Below are positions 24,441-37,500 of a DNA stretch of 64,000 bases, in pieces. Position 1 is the stretch's first letter; each line of letters starts with the position of its first letter. Both the position numbers and the translations under genes were made by a program. The notes under the pieces are model-generated. The model ran no database searches. It had not been told where the DNA came from and was given only the letters and a program-made list of their open reading frames with translations. Source of the stretch: Cyanoderma ruficeps (taxonomy: Eukaryota; Chordata; Aves; Passeriformes; Timaliidae). The stretch covers positions 21,778,239 to 21,842,238 of the forward strand of contig VZDJ01004378.1 of NCBI GenBank assembly GCA_008694505.1. Direction: 5' to 3'.

Positions 24441-24557
24441 CTTTTCATGAACCTTTTGTCCTGGCTCCATTCCTTCAATATGCTCTGATTCAGTAGACCC
24501 TTCCCCAGCTGCCATTTTCCTTTGAATGTGTGCATTTTGTTCACGTAAAGCTACAAT
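24441..24557 (-). CDS. PPFIA2: PPFIA2 exon (IVALREQNAHIQRKMAAG...)
   Basis: This 117-nt exon gives 39 codons in phase 0, IVALREQNAHIQRKM followed by AAGEGSTESEHIEGM and EPGQKVHEK. The acceptor is ttttgcag after a long pyrimidine tract; the donor is AAG|gtataa. The first half is coiled coil, while the Gly/Ser/Glu-rich second half is probably a flexible linker. This is the most paralogue-specific exon in the window: the STESEH.EGMEPGQKVHEK linker is typical of liprin-alpha-2 and replaces a quite different segment in alpha-1. Compared with the human protein as remembered, AAGE replaces ASSE and I replaces L in the EH-EGM motif. Confidence 0.97.
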
Positions 24558-25625
24558 CTGCAAAAGAAAAAAAAAAAGGTGGTAAATATATATAAGAAAC
24601 CAGAAAAAATACTGAGCAGGGAATTTTTTAAAATCTATTAACAATTCAATCTTATGTCGGCCATTTGTAATATTTCCGAAATTAGGTCATTATATGCAGA
24701 GAGATTTAAAACCCAAACATACTAATGATATCTTAAGACCAGTAAGGATTCAAAGAACAAATGCTATGACAGTCAACACTGCCTTGTCTTCCATCCTGAT
24801 TTTGTGGTAGGACAATTTTTTTTAGCTTGAAAGATGAAACAGCAGTTAGCCATTGATTTTTCTAACACTGTGAGAAGTAGACTTACTTTTTATATAGAAT
24901 TCAATGAATGCCAAACTCGTGCTATAGGAAGGCAGAACCAAGAGGCTATGAATCAAACCCAATTGATGTGAAACAAAGTGGTAGTTTTCTGTCAGCCTCC
25001 CATCTTTTAGTAACACCAACACACGATTTACATGACTTTTGTTAAGAAAAACATGTACATTAACACCCTCCACTATTCAATGACTGGTTTAGCACATAAA
25101 CAGTCAGTTTTATTGTATTTAAAGTATTGGTTATTTATTGGTAATGCTATTAAAATTCCCATGCAGCTACTGGAAAATAGGCTGCTTTCTCTCTGACTAT
25201 GTAGCTTAGTCTCAGGCAATACAGAGCACAGAAAGATTTAGGTTCTATTTTTTTTTTTTTTTACATTGTATACAAGGATAAACTGGAAGATCTGGCTAAT
25301 ATGAACAATTTCTTTTGTTAAATTGCACAATGAGATATCTCTGTATTGCTCTGCTTTTACGAGCACATATAGTAAATGAATCACCTGATGAATAACATTA
25401 TGTATTAAACACAGTAGAAACCAGTAGGATGCATAGATGCCATTTTTGGAAGGCTGGTGTAAGTTTAAAGGCTTCTGTCACCATATTTTGTCTGCATAGG
25501 TCCTGAGTCAGAAATACCCTAAAAGACTGTCCTAGAATACCAAAGCATGGGGTAGGAGGGAGAATTTTAGGTACTACTACCTGGTAAGCGTGTGCAGCAG
25601 CTAAGATTTTGTGGAACATTTATTG

Positions 25626-25649
25626 AATTAAATTAAATTAAATTAAATT
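25626..25649. repeat. (AATTA)n microsatellite
   Basis: Nearly five tandem AATTA units. An ambiguous base lies 36 bp downstream at 25685. Confidence 0.85.
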
Positions 25650-28600
25650 CAAAGGGCAGCTCGAAGTGCAAAAGGGCAAAAATCNGTAGTTCTAATTGAC
25701 ATCCAGATAAACTTACTTTGATATGAATAGTTTAATTTTAATTTGAACCTTTTTTTTCCAAATCTGTTTAAGTTATATTTAAGTGTTTATTGCAAAGACC
25801 ATTTGAATCACTCTGACCAACATTTGAGGTGTAAAAACTTTCAACAATTCCTCCTTAAGAATGTCGAAAATGTTGAAAATTGCTGTAATATGAGATTCTG
25901 ATCAGCAGGCTGATTCACTGCTCACTAAAAATTCCAAGTTACAGCCCCTGTAGAAGTCATATACCCCCACTGATTTCAGTGCCAAGACCCAGACTTGAAG
26001 GCAACATTTCATCCAAGCAATTATAGGAAACTACAAGAGCAGGAATTAAAACTGTCTGAGAAAATCTGTCTTTAGGGGTTGTACAAATACACTGAACTTT
26101 AAAACATTTTGCTTAAATAAGCAAATTACATCTGTCTCAAGTAAAAGAAAAAGGACTGGTATAATCTTATTAGCATAGTCTTGTTTTTTACACAATCAGT
26201 AATTTAATATTTGGGTTTGTTTTTTTTTTTTTCTAAACAGCTTCACTCACTTCTTTTTCTTTATGGTTCAAATAGCTCTCCAATTAAAACTACTGAAATT
26301 ATTGCTTCCACCAAACAAAATTAGCCATCAGTTAGTGCTAAAAGATGCTTTCAGGTAGATTAAGTGAGATGCTTCAACAGACAAAAAATTCTGATTGACG
26401 TAGAGCAAGTACACATAACATGAAAAAAATGTAAAATCATAGGATATATTAATTGACAGGCAACAATAGATCTGGACTTTTCATATGATAATCTCTTCTG
26501 GACCCATTAAAAAGCAGACATCACTATGTTATGTCAGTCTGTAATGTTCATTTTGAATTATCACCTGTATCTACACAAATCTTTAACAGCCCCTTAGCTG
26601 AATAAGAATACTTTTTAAACACTAGGGTAAAGCATTGTCATTTTATCACATATTTGAAAGAGTTTGATTTTCTTAGCTTCTATGGGTCTTTAGGTACCAT
26701 CACTTTCCAAGTAAATAAATAATAAAAAATCAATTGTCCCTTTTAGATGTCTGGCAAATAAAAGAATGCAACGTTGTGTATCATTATTTGGAGGGATTTT
26801 TTTGATTTGTTAATGTTTAGGAACAATCACTCTGCCAAAATCCATCATTGTTAAACATTACGGTTTCAATGATTTTATTACTGTAATGAATGCAGAGCAA
26901 ATATATACAGGTACCATAAAGAGTCTGAAGTCTGGCACATTGCAGAAGTTTCAGCTCTTGGGTAGTCATCAGATAACAGATCTAAACTGCGAAGAACCAC
27001 ACAGCTAAATTGTTTTCATACTTGTTCTACTCTTGATTTAATGAATATATTAAGGCAGAATTAGTGCTTCTAAGGCAGCATGGAAATTCTTCAGTGTCAT
27101 ACAAGCAGACATAAATTTTTGCTTTTTACTTTGTTGAAGCAAAAGCTTTTAATTGCTGTCATATACCTTTTTGTTACTTACTTTTTTCTGATTTAGCTTT
27201 AAAAAACATGATTTTTTTTTTTCAAATGTGCTCATTTAATCACTGTACTATTTGTGTAACTTTTTAAACAGGTTGCCAAAGCAGGGAAGAAGGATTGATG
27301 ATCTGGGTGAAGACACAGATGACAATTTTTCCTAGGTAGACTCCAAAGCCTCTTAAATTCTAATGATCATCACAACAGCAGACAGCAATAATAGCAGAGA
27401 TTTAGGTGAGAACATGATTGCTCAATGCAGATCAAATTTTGTAATATTATTTTTGGGAAATGCCTATTGTTCTACTGATGTTTTTATATTTATGATATCC
27501 AGCTTAAAATATCTATGACAAAACACGTCCACAGACAACTTTCCAAGTACCTACATGCTATCTAACCTCTAATGTTAAATACTTAATGTTTTCCATGCTA
27601 CGTTCTTTGTTTTGGAAAGTAAAAGGTAATATTCTTGAGGATGGCATCATAGCTGCTGAAAACAAATCAAAATACCCCCTGCTCCCCACCCCAAGACAGA
27701 TTAATAGAAAATAATGTGGGTAAATATCATTATTCTATTTAGGACTGTTGTATCCAAAACTGGACAATCAATCTAAACACTAAAGTCCAGGTTGTACCTC
27801 CTAAAATATGATCAAATACATCACATTTTCTCCTTATCATCTTCTGCTTGTGGATCTAAAATTATTATATTCCATTTCTACAACCACAGACATTATTCTT
27901 CTATTTAGTACATGATCTAGACTACAGTATGTGACTCTAAAGAAGACTAAAATTTCAAGTTTCTTCATAGCTGAGTCTAAAGAAAGTCTAAATTTGGCTC
28001 TCTGCCTTCTTTGCCATGCTCATTCAACAGAACTGACAAGTTTGGGGTTTGTTTTGTTTTTATTTTTGATTCAGAAAAATGAACCAATCATTGTCAGTTT
28101 AAGAACAAATTGTAGAGTATTATTTTTCTAGTTGGACCTTTCAAATTTCTGTAGCTTAAGTCCATGAGAATACCCCTAATCTGAAAAATATTTCTTCAGC
28201 TTGTTCTCTTTTCACAGGCATATTAATCCACATTCTTCTCTGTCTTGCACCTTAGTTTTGTGACTCACAAGGCACATCAAAACCTCAAAGAATTTCCATC
28301 AGTTTTGATTCTATCTTCCAGATGTCAAAGGTACTCCAAAACGAATGGCTCACTTTCAAAAGCCCTACTCTGTCATAAGAATTCTGAACGTAACCTTAAC
28401 ACAACTTCTTTCTCTCTCAACTAATAAATAATTTCAATGTTCCTCAAGCCCAGCTTTTTGAATTTAAATTTTTGGTAAATACCTCCTCTATACTACCTAC
28501 ATAAATTCTCTCTAAATTAGCAGAATTTGTGTCCACTATCTACAGACATTGTTGAATCATTTTTTTAAAAATGAAGTTAGGATTCAGCAATTCAGACTCA

Positions 28601-29360
28601 AAATTTGAACTGGTCTCCATTCCCATAAATGGCCAAATCTACATCTCATGCTTATACACTTAATAGCCTGAATCCAGGTGTTAAAGGAATATTGATATCA
28701 ATTATTAAAATACAGCATAGAACAGAAGATGAATACGTAAGCCAGTACTGATCTGAAGAAGTACCTGACAGAGCCAATACCTATCGGCCATGGTTGTGAA
28801 AAGGACAATGTAATAAGAAAATTTCATAATAGACAAAAAAAAACATGAGATTATAAATCAGTGAGCCATAGCATGAATTCCTTCTATTTAACAAGGAAAA
28901 GTCTGATTACTAACCTTAGTAGGACACTAAAATATAAAAATAAAAGAAATAAAAGATTTATTTTCACATAGTAGTTCAAAAACTACAAAACTGTAAAGGA
29001 TAACTAAAAAGGAAAGGAAAAACCAGGATGCAAAAAATGGCAAAATATGAACTGGGCTTATTTAATAAAATGAAAATATAATGGAACACACAAGCTCTAC
29101 ACAAAGATGGAGTGGATTTATTCACAGCATCAGACACAAAATGAGGCAGGGAAAACTACATGTTTACTTCGGGTATATTGCAAATTAATTAATATAAAAT
29201 TATTTGAGAGGTGTGAGATCAGAACCCATTTCTAAACATGCAAAATCCTAAATTACCAGGTACCTCTGCTGCAGAAACTTGAGTGGCCTATTTTACCTCA
29301 TTACAGTTTCAGTCTTCAGGCAATTAACTTTACTAGGAGTACTTAATATACTTCTCTATA

Positions 29361-29650
29361 TAGTGATAGGACAAAGCAGGATGCCCTTAAACTGAAGGAG
29401 GGCAGGTTTAGCTTAGATCTTAGGAAGAATTCTTTATTTATAAAGGTTCCAGTGCCACATCACTTTATGAATAGATTGCCCTGAGAGGTTGTGGACTCTC
29501 CATCCCTGGAGATGTTCAAGGCCAGGTTGGATGAGGCTCTGAGAGACCTGATGTAGTAGAAGGCATTCCTGCCTGTGGCAGGGGAGTTGGAACTATGTGA
29601 TCTTTAAGGTCCCTTCCAACTCAAACTTTTCTATGATTCTGAGATTCTAT
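29361..29650 (+). mobile_element. CR1 LINE 3' end with terminal short repeats
   Basis: Diagnostic CR1 3' words appear in order: tagtgataggacaaagcagg, ttgccctgagaggttgtgga, ccctggagatgttcaaggcc, aggttggatgaggctctg, ggtcccttccaactcaaac. It ends in tandem imperfect repeats ctatgattctgagattctat, the hallmark 3' terminus of avian CR1. It is 5'-truncated and non-coding. Confidence 0.93.
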
Positions 29651-31200
29651 AAAAGCAATGAAATTATTTCAAGCCTTTAAAAAGCCATTTCTCAAAAATT
29701 TTCCTACCTTAAACAACCGAATTTCTTTATGTCATCTTCCAACATTGAAACAAATTTCAGTATGGTTCAGTATCATGGTCAAATGAACTGCACAGGACTG
29801 ATAATTGGCCATATACACACCACTTGAGAGAGAGAACACAAGATGCTCTTCAGGGTACCATAAATACCACATTCTGATTTCATGAACAAAACTCATAGAT
29901 CCATACAAAGTCTTTTGAAACAATAGATAAAAAGGAATCTCCATGAAGATGACTTTAGTTTTGAAATGCTTTTGTTTTTCCATTCAGCAATGCAGGTTCT
30001 GAGCTCTACAACCTGGTATATTTAAAAGGGCAAATATAGAATTTGGGCGCTATTTTCACAATAGCTAGGACCTAACATACCTATGAAACATACAGCATTT
30101 TAATCAACACTAGCCATACTTCAAGGGAACAAAATAAAAGAAAAAACTCTTTTCAGACTGAAAAAAATAAGTTTGGGAGGCAGGAAAAGAAGTCATCAGC
30201 CCTAACAATGCACTTTGGGCTCACTTTGGGAGAAGAAAAGAACATTTTTTTGTTTTTTTTTAAACTTAGCACTTTGTCTTCTCCTCCATTCAACGGTGTA
30301 AACCAAAAAAGAATCAGTCAAATTTTCAAGTAGAGTTTTTTTTTAGCACACATTTCACTTTTAAACTAAAGACTAAAGACAACCTCTCAGCTGGGTTTAT
30401 TTTCTATTTGCCTGGAATTTCAGTGTATTTTATTACTATTTAGGGGTTAGCTTTCTATAAACTTTACACAATTGAGTCTTTTAAAACCTGTCCTGATATA
30501 TCAAGAAAAATACTACTTTATTAAAATAAAAACCTGTGGGAGTTATGAGTAATACATATTTTCAACATATTTATATAATGAATTCTCCCTTCTTGAGACT
30601 GTTGATCTTTTACTAATATTGCTGTTTAGCTATCATTGTTATGGAGAAACACTAATCACAGTGAAATCATCCTCATGAGGAAGCCTTGGAGATCAGACAA
30701 ATAATGAAAAGTAGTAGAAAGTAGTAGTACAAAGTCAGACAGTAATGAAAATAAATCTTGTATATTTGTGGGTAGGTAGCATACCAAGCCCCAACCCTCA
30801 GTTACACATCTTTTACTGTTTGTCTTTACCTCCTATGCTTCAAATTCTGTCAAAGAAAGCTAAAACCTCTTGCTTTTGCAGCTTCTGGCATGTCTTGGTT
30901 ATTTTTTTCTTACAATCTTGACATTGGCACTGCTCTCTGCAATCCTGCTTGTATGGTGGATAGCACTTTCAGGCTCTGCTTTCACATCACTGAACCACAC
31001 ATAATGAATGACAACATGCAAAAATGACTGGAAAAGCTCTGAATCTGCAGTAGATTTAATTTTAAATGGAAAACATGAAAATACTAACCTCGTGGACCTT
31101 TACTGTTGACGGTCTGTACTTGTGATAACTATTGACAAGGTTCTGGCTATCAGTGTTTTATTGACATGCCTGTGGGAGTCACTGGTGCTGGTGACAAGGG

Positions 31201-31360
31201 CACTGTGGTCCAGGGGCACTGTGGTCCAGGGGCACTGTGATCCGGGGGCACTGTGGTCCAGGAGCACTGTGGTCCAGGAGCACTGTGGTCCAGGGGCACT
31301 GTGATCTGGGGGCACTGTGGTCCAGGAGCACTGTGGTCCAGGAGCACTGTGGTCCAGGGG
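31201..31360. repeat. 16-bp minisatellite, 10 units, with 64-bp higher-order period
   Basis: Ten head-to-tail copies of CACTGTGGTCCAGGGG follow each other with no indels. A further partial, diverged copy starts at 31361. Variant units repeat in order: units 3-6 (GATCCGGG, then two GGAG endings, then GGGG) are matched by units 7-10 (GATCTGGG, GGAG, GGAG, GGGG), so a four-unit 64-bp block seems to have been duplicated. The array is GC-rich against an AT-rich intron. Because 16 is not a multiple of three, any open frame repeats with a 16-residue period in all three frames, which explains several overlapping Pro/Trp/Cys-rich open frames here that are not genes. Confidence 0.95.
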
Positions 31361-31489
31361 CACTGTGCAGCTGTGGCACTCAGCTGGCTGCAGCAGAGCA
31401 CTGACTGACCACAGGACCTCCTGCTGCCAGTCTGCACCATCACTGAGCCCTGACTCTGCCTGAGCTCAAAATGCCTAGCTCAGCAGGCT

Positions 31490-31514
31490 TTTTTGTACTT
31501 GAAAAGTACAAAAA
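31490..31514. repeat. Short perfect inverted repeat (11-bp stem, 3-nt loop)
   Basis: TTTTTGTACTT is followed by GAA and then AAGTACAAAAA. It lies 130 bp past the minisatellite. Function is unknown; it may be chance or the footprint of a small element. Confidence 0.7.
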
Positions 31515-34500
31515 TGGCTGGTAATATGGGAGTAGGGTTTATCACTCTCCTTTGCTTCATTATGAATTTTGGACCAAATCGTTACTGTGGACGTTCTGGA
31601 CCAAAATATTACACGTACTCTAGAGCATGCACCATTTATTTCTGTAGCAGCACTTAGAACATGAGCAATTTAAAGCAGTGGTGCAGGTGCTATTGTGAAG
31701 AAGAGTATCTGTCAAGATTTTTCATGGATTACCAGCTGTATTTCAGTATGTTTTCTGCAGACAACCTTATTGAGGTAAACAAAAATGTACTACTTCTAAT
31801 TCATCACAAAATTCGTATGAAATACAACACAGTGAAAGCACTGTCTTTTACAGAAATTAGCACAATAGGAAAATAGTAACAAATATCCATTACATGGTTG
31901 AATTAAATTGTGTATTTGACACCTACTGACTAACTTCTCTTGCTTTTCTTTCATTTCCTTACAAAGCTCAACAAAATAGCAGCAAAACTATTGTTTGTTC
32001 ATTTTTATTCTAACAAAGACTACAATTCAACATCTCTGGGGTTCATTGGTAGGGTGTGATTTCCAGCTTGTCAGAGCTGAGGATAGATTTGGCAGAGACA
32101 TTATAATGTTCATTCTTTTCAACAATATACGAGTTATTGAAACATGCATACATAGTGTGCATGTATACATTTAATATTTATGATAATATATACACAGATA
32201 TTTGTACCTCCAGGGCTTTATGTAGTTGCTCTTAGTACATAAAGCATTTAATTGAAAAGTACCCCTGTTTACCATTTAACATATAATTCAGTTTGAAAAG
32301 TATTGCTCAGTTTGAAAAAGAGTGTTTAGCTATTTGCACTGCAAATCCATTTTCCTCATTTGGTCACACCAATGTGTGTCCCTATGAGTAAAAACAGTCT
32401 TCCCCAAATGAAATTTTGTATTATTTGTCTGCATATTGTCACCTAGAGATTTGAGATTGTTTAGATTTATTTTGACTGGACATGTCTGTTATGAAAACCA
32501 CTATTCTGCATGTATATTCAGTTTTATCACATTTTCCTATACAGTGTATCTGTATTAAAATCACTATCTCTGCTACTGATTGTAGAAAACATGAAAATAT
32601 ACAACAGATAGATAGGATATGAAAAATATCCAGAAAGGAAATGAACCTTATCCTAGAACTACAATTAAACAATATCAAAACCATGATCTGTATGTACAAA
32701 CTGAAGAAATCCCAACTTAAGCTTCATTCCCACTCTGTTAAAATTGAATGTCAGTAGAGTGAGAAAAACACTGTATTTCAAGTATTAAACCAAACTCTAC
32801 CAAAATTTAATTTTGGTCAAGATCTCCATAATTTTCAATAACATTCTTACTGGTAGTAATGTATTTCCCCAGTTTTCTCTGGTGAAGGTCAAAGATATGG
32901 GCTTCACTGATATAAATTCTACCTATTTTTTAATTACAAAAGACATTCCTAGTTCATGGCACTGGTAAAAAAATGGTTTTATCCCAGGATTATTGCAGAA
33001 TGAAATTTAATATGACAGCCTTTTCTAATGTAGTAGAATGATACATATGATTTCCTTTTTCTCCTTGTTTTTGTATGTAACCACATATTCTACATGATTA
33101 AAGGTGTCCAAACCATACTCTCCAGGTGCCAAGTTAAGCAAACAGGTTCATTTTCTATAGACTGAACCAAGTCAAATGCTCTACAGCTCCTCTTATAATA
33201 ATTTCACTTATTCACTAATGATCCCCACTAGTATTAATTAAGATCATATATTATTTACTAATGTTGGCATTTCCTAGTCCAACCCCCCAAAATTTTTTAC
33301 ATTTTTGAATTCCAACTAAAATTATTTCTGTATTTATTTATTTTACAGGTGTATGATGGCTCGTTCTTGTTAGTGAATCAAACTATGAATTTAAAGAATA
33401 ATTTTAGAACTGCATGTGCACTGTAGGCTTGAGATGATCCAGTAGGAAAGCACAAATGATACATTTACTGGTTCATATGTTAATGGGAATATTGATTAAT
33501 AAATATGAACCCAGTGAAGCTTAAAGCTGATTTTATTTATTGACCCATGTCATCAATTTAAATATTTTATACAAATACAGCATGTAAAGCCTATCCATAC
33601 ATTAAAAATTATAATGGAGAGTAATAAGCATAAAAGATACTATGATCTTGTTACAATATTTAAAGTTAGTAGATGATCTTAAGAAATCATCTAATATTTA
33701 ATGAATTTACAGAAAATTGAATAATAATTCTAAAGAAGCACATTGAGCAATGTTAAAACAGTACATTATTCCAGCAGATTAAAAGCAAAGGATAATGGGT
33801 ATGTGTTTTGTGTTTTCATCAAGATGGATCTGCAAAAAGATGGTTAACAGTAAAGAATCATTTTGTCTTGCAGAGCAATATAGCAAGTCTAACTCTTGCA
33901 ATGAAACTACCTTCACCAGCTTGAACGTCTCATTTGACAAACATCAAATGACCCCAAGGCGACAAAGACAGAAAGATAAGCAGCTATGTTCTGAAACCTG
34001 AATCCATACCTCCAGTGCAGGATAAAATGGCATCCATTTCAAAGTTAATGATTCCCAAAAATAACAGATCAAAGAGAAATAATATGTTCTTTCTGATGTC
34101 TCATGAAAGGCAGTTGTGAATACTGTGAGCAAATTAACCATTAGACATTAAAATTTTCATGGATATACTTTGTACACGTAATAGTGACCTCTGCAATGCA
34201 TGTCAGATAAGCACACCTTTGCCTATGCACTGTATTCTTTCTTTTAGGAACTCAATATGTTTAAAGTAAGGCATTTGTTAATGAGATCTTATGAAATCAG
34301 GTCTGGTGAGAGCTGCATTTCATTGATTTGTTAAGCTCCCTAAACAGATTGCCAAACAGATGACAAAAAATCCAAACTGAAATTATGCTGGTGCCTAATC
34401 TCATGCTGACTGTGAACAATCCTAAACTAACCATATACAGATAACCTTCCAATTTCATTAAACTCCTGGAGTTTTCAGGTGTGTTGGCAAACAGTTGTGA

Positions 34501-37500
34501 AATATGCTCAACCACACACCTGGCTCATGTGATCCCTGTGCTGTATTTCTTTCCCAGCTTGTATTTCTTTGGCTGCCATGACATTTCCTTTCTCTGTTTT
34601 TGTTGCTTTGGGTAAGGAATATGTGGTAAATTAGAAATCCACAAAATCTGTGCTGGAAACTCAGATCTTTCCTATTTTGTAATTCCCTGGAATAAAGTAG
34701 AGGAGATCTATTTATCAGTCTCTGAGGCATCTTCTTTAGCTTCACAGAGCTCTGTCATATATTGATATATTTACTTGTTGTTGTGCAGAAATATCAGGCA
34801 TGCTCTGTGATTCCTCTTTACTGACTAATTTAAAACACTGTACAGACCCCCAAAACAACTCAAATAAGTCAACCTCAAGAGATCCAGAAAACTGTTCATA
34901 CATGCTGATTTATTGCAGAGTGGTTGTGTTATTTGATGATGAATACTTTGTCCTACAGTTATTTAGCTGCAGGACCTCATGGAGAGCACTGTCACTTCTT
35001 TCCTGCCTGCAGCCCTCTCTTCCATTAGGAAACCAGGCATGGAGCTGGGGTGAGGTGACATGTAGTTGGTATTTAACTCCCAAGCATGGAGTTACAACAC
35101 AGTAAGTGTGATAGGATCCATATAGTGTACCAGGATTTGTGCAGGGTCCCAGAACAGCAATCATGTGACAGAATGTGCACCTGAATAGATGCCACTACAG
35201 CCATCAGCTGCCAAAAATTATGTAATTTGGGCAAGTCTATCAATACTTACTAACCCATTAACTACTGGATTGCATCCTACTTTTTCTGCTGTAGAAACAA
35301 GTAACCAGCCATCCCAGCTGAACAATCTCTATGCTTTTAAGACCAAGAATATGCAAAGAGAATCAGGTGAGTCTGAGTCCTATGAGACACTTTACAGAGC
35401 ACCTGTGGCAGTAAAAAGAGTGATTGTTGCTGACCACATCTATTGCACAGGTCACTGTGCTACCTGGGCTTTACAGTCATGCTGGTCCAGCCAACAGAGC
35501 AATGGACACCATGAGACAAATTTATACTGGTAAGTGCCACAGAGAAGGGACCATGTTTCAGTGTTTTATTTCCCACAAAATGGCATCCTGCTCCTTCACT
35601 GGAGCTCTGTTGGGAACATTGTAATGCAGTAATGACCATAGTAAAAATGTGCAATAAGAACATTTCCATACGAAAGTCAAAACTGAATAATTTCTACTAA
35701 ATAAATGACTGTATATTTATATTTCTGCAGCAATCTAAATTGTAATTAAGATTTAGCCACAGTTTTTAATGCATAAAAAACTGTAATCTCCCCACAGGCA
35801 GAAGTCTGAAGACTTAGGTCAGAAGTATTAAAAAAATGAGACTGTAACATTTAGGCAGAAGAATAGTATGAGTATTTGTAATAGAATTTTTAGTTAGATT
35901 TCTTATTTTTACATTACAGTAGTGGCATCTAATTTGTTTTCACAATGAGCAATCTATAAAACAAATGCTTTTGAGACACAGACACAGAGAAAGAATATAC
36001 TGGAATAGCTTTATGCTCATTTTGATGAAGATGCTAATTTTATGGGAAGTTTGTGCTTCAAGGTCTAAAGGAAACTGGGAACTTTTAATCTCCAGTCATC
36101 ATTTATTCAGTAAAACAAGGCATTAAATCACCCAAGTTTCTAATCATGGGGGACCAAGGTTTCATTAAATCACATATTTCTGTCAGACATAAAAATGAAG
36201 TAGATTTGAAGAGATGTGTAAAAAATATTTCAAACATCGGTCTCACTGCTCTTTTAATGTATATTTAAACAATCGCTTCATAGCTGCACAGCAGGTTTTG
36301 GGAGAAGAGTAAAGAATGAGGAAGTAGCAAGTCACAGTTTGACATTGCTTTTTTACCTTTTGCCATGCTCCCTTCAGCATTATTTTACAAATCTTAATTT
36401 TTTCTTTTCCTTTAATGCAAATAACAGCTTACAATAGTTTAAGAGCAAAGTATGCATGCTGTTGTTGATACACAGGAATGTGTCATAGCTAAAAACTGAG
36501 AGGCTGCAAACAATCTCAGGGTATTTTTAAAATAAATTCAGCAGAACAAAACTCTACTCTTCAGAGATAAATCTGTGACACTGGGAGTTACTCTAGTCAC
36601 AAATTTTTATATTAAAAATCCCATAAAGAATTTTACAAACTAATAAAATGAAGAAGAACTAATTAGCCATGACACAAAGTTCTGAGAAAAAAAATCAAAA
36701 TTGCAGTGAAGATCCTTAGTAGCCAGAATTTTTTTATCTCAGTGCAAGGGTCTGAATCCTTCCTTAACAGCAGTAAAACTCTGAAGCAGCTGAATAGATT
36801 CATACTTGGGATCTTAGAATATTTAAAAAATAGAACCAGAAATAACAATTGTCTTTATGACATATTATTAAAAAGAATATAAAAAAACACAGAAAGAAAT
36901 ATATACAAACTAGCAAACATTCAATATCAAACATTTTATTAAAACTATGAATCACACTGTCTTCAGTCTTCAGCTCCATGTTTCTTTAAGTGCTCCATGA
37001 ACACGTGAGCACAGACCACGAATCCTTTCTTACAAATTGGTGTCTTCTAAAGAACACATTGGAGGCATTCAACTTTTACAAAAAGACAGTGCAAAATGAG
37101 AACATGACGTTGGCATTTTATGATTTGTTACAGGTGGCCACATGCTAAATGGAGTGGAAACAGAACACTCCATTTCAGAATGCCTTTTGAAAACCCCCTA
37201 AGACATTTGGCCAGCAACACATTTCTGCTCTCCAAAACCATTTCAGTGAAGAAGACCATAGTTGGTGAATGTATTTAATATTTAATTTCTGCATTGCACA
37301 CACTACACTGTGTACACATAAATACACTACACCATATGTAGTGTAATATACACTATAACACATAAATAGGCTTAAGTCATTAAGATTTTTGTATAAAAAT
37401 ACTAAAATCTGCAAAATCATTATCTGCTGTCATGGTAGAAAATACACGTTCTTTTAGCAGCCAAAATCTGAAGTTTTTCCCTATGGTAGAAGCTTATGGA

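Noticed and set aside
31201..31360. Resemblance to a CRISPR array (short direct repeats)
   Set aside because: The 16-bp units abut directly with no spacers, and the context is a vertebrate intron.
31100..31443. Several overlapping Pro/Trp/Cys-rich open frames on both strands
   Set aside because: They are translations of the 16-bp minisatellite in different frames, repeating every 16 residues; not genes.
34800..35105. 101-codon plus-strand open frame
   Set aside because: No recognisable domain, and an equally long open frame overlaps on the other strand.
35189..35533. 114-codon plus-strand open frame
   Set aside because: No domain, signal peptide or homology that I recognise. Length alone is not enough in 64 kb; only its internal splice-like segment is noted.
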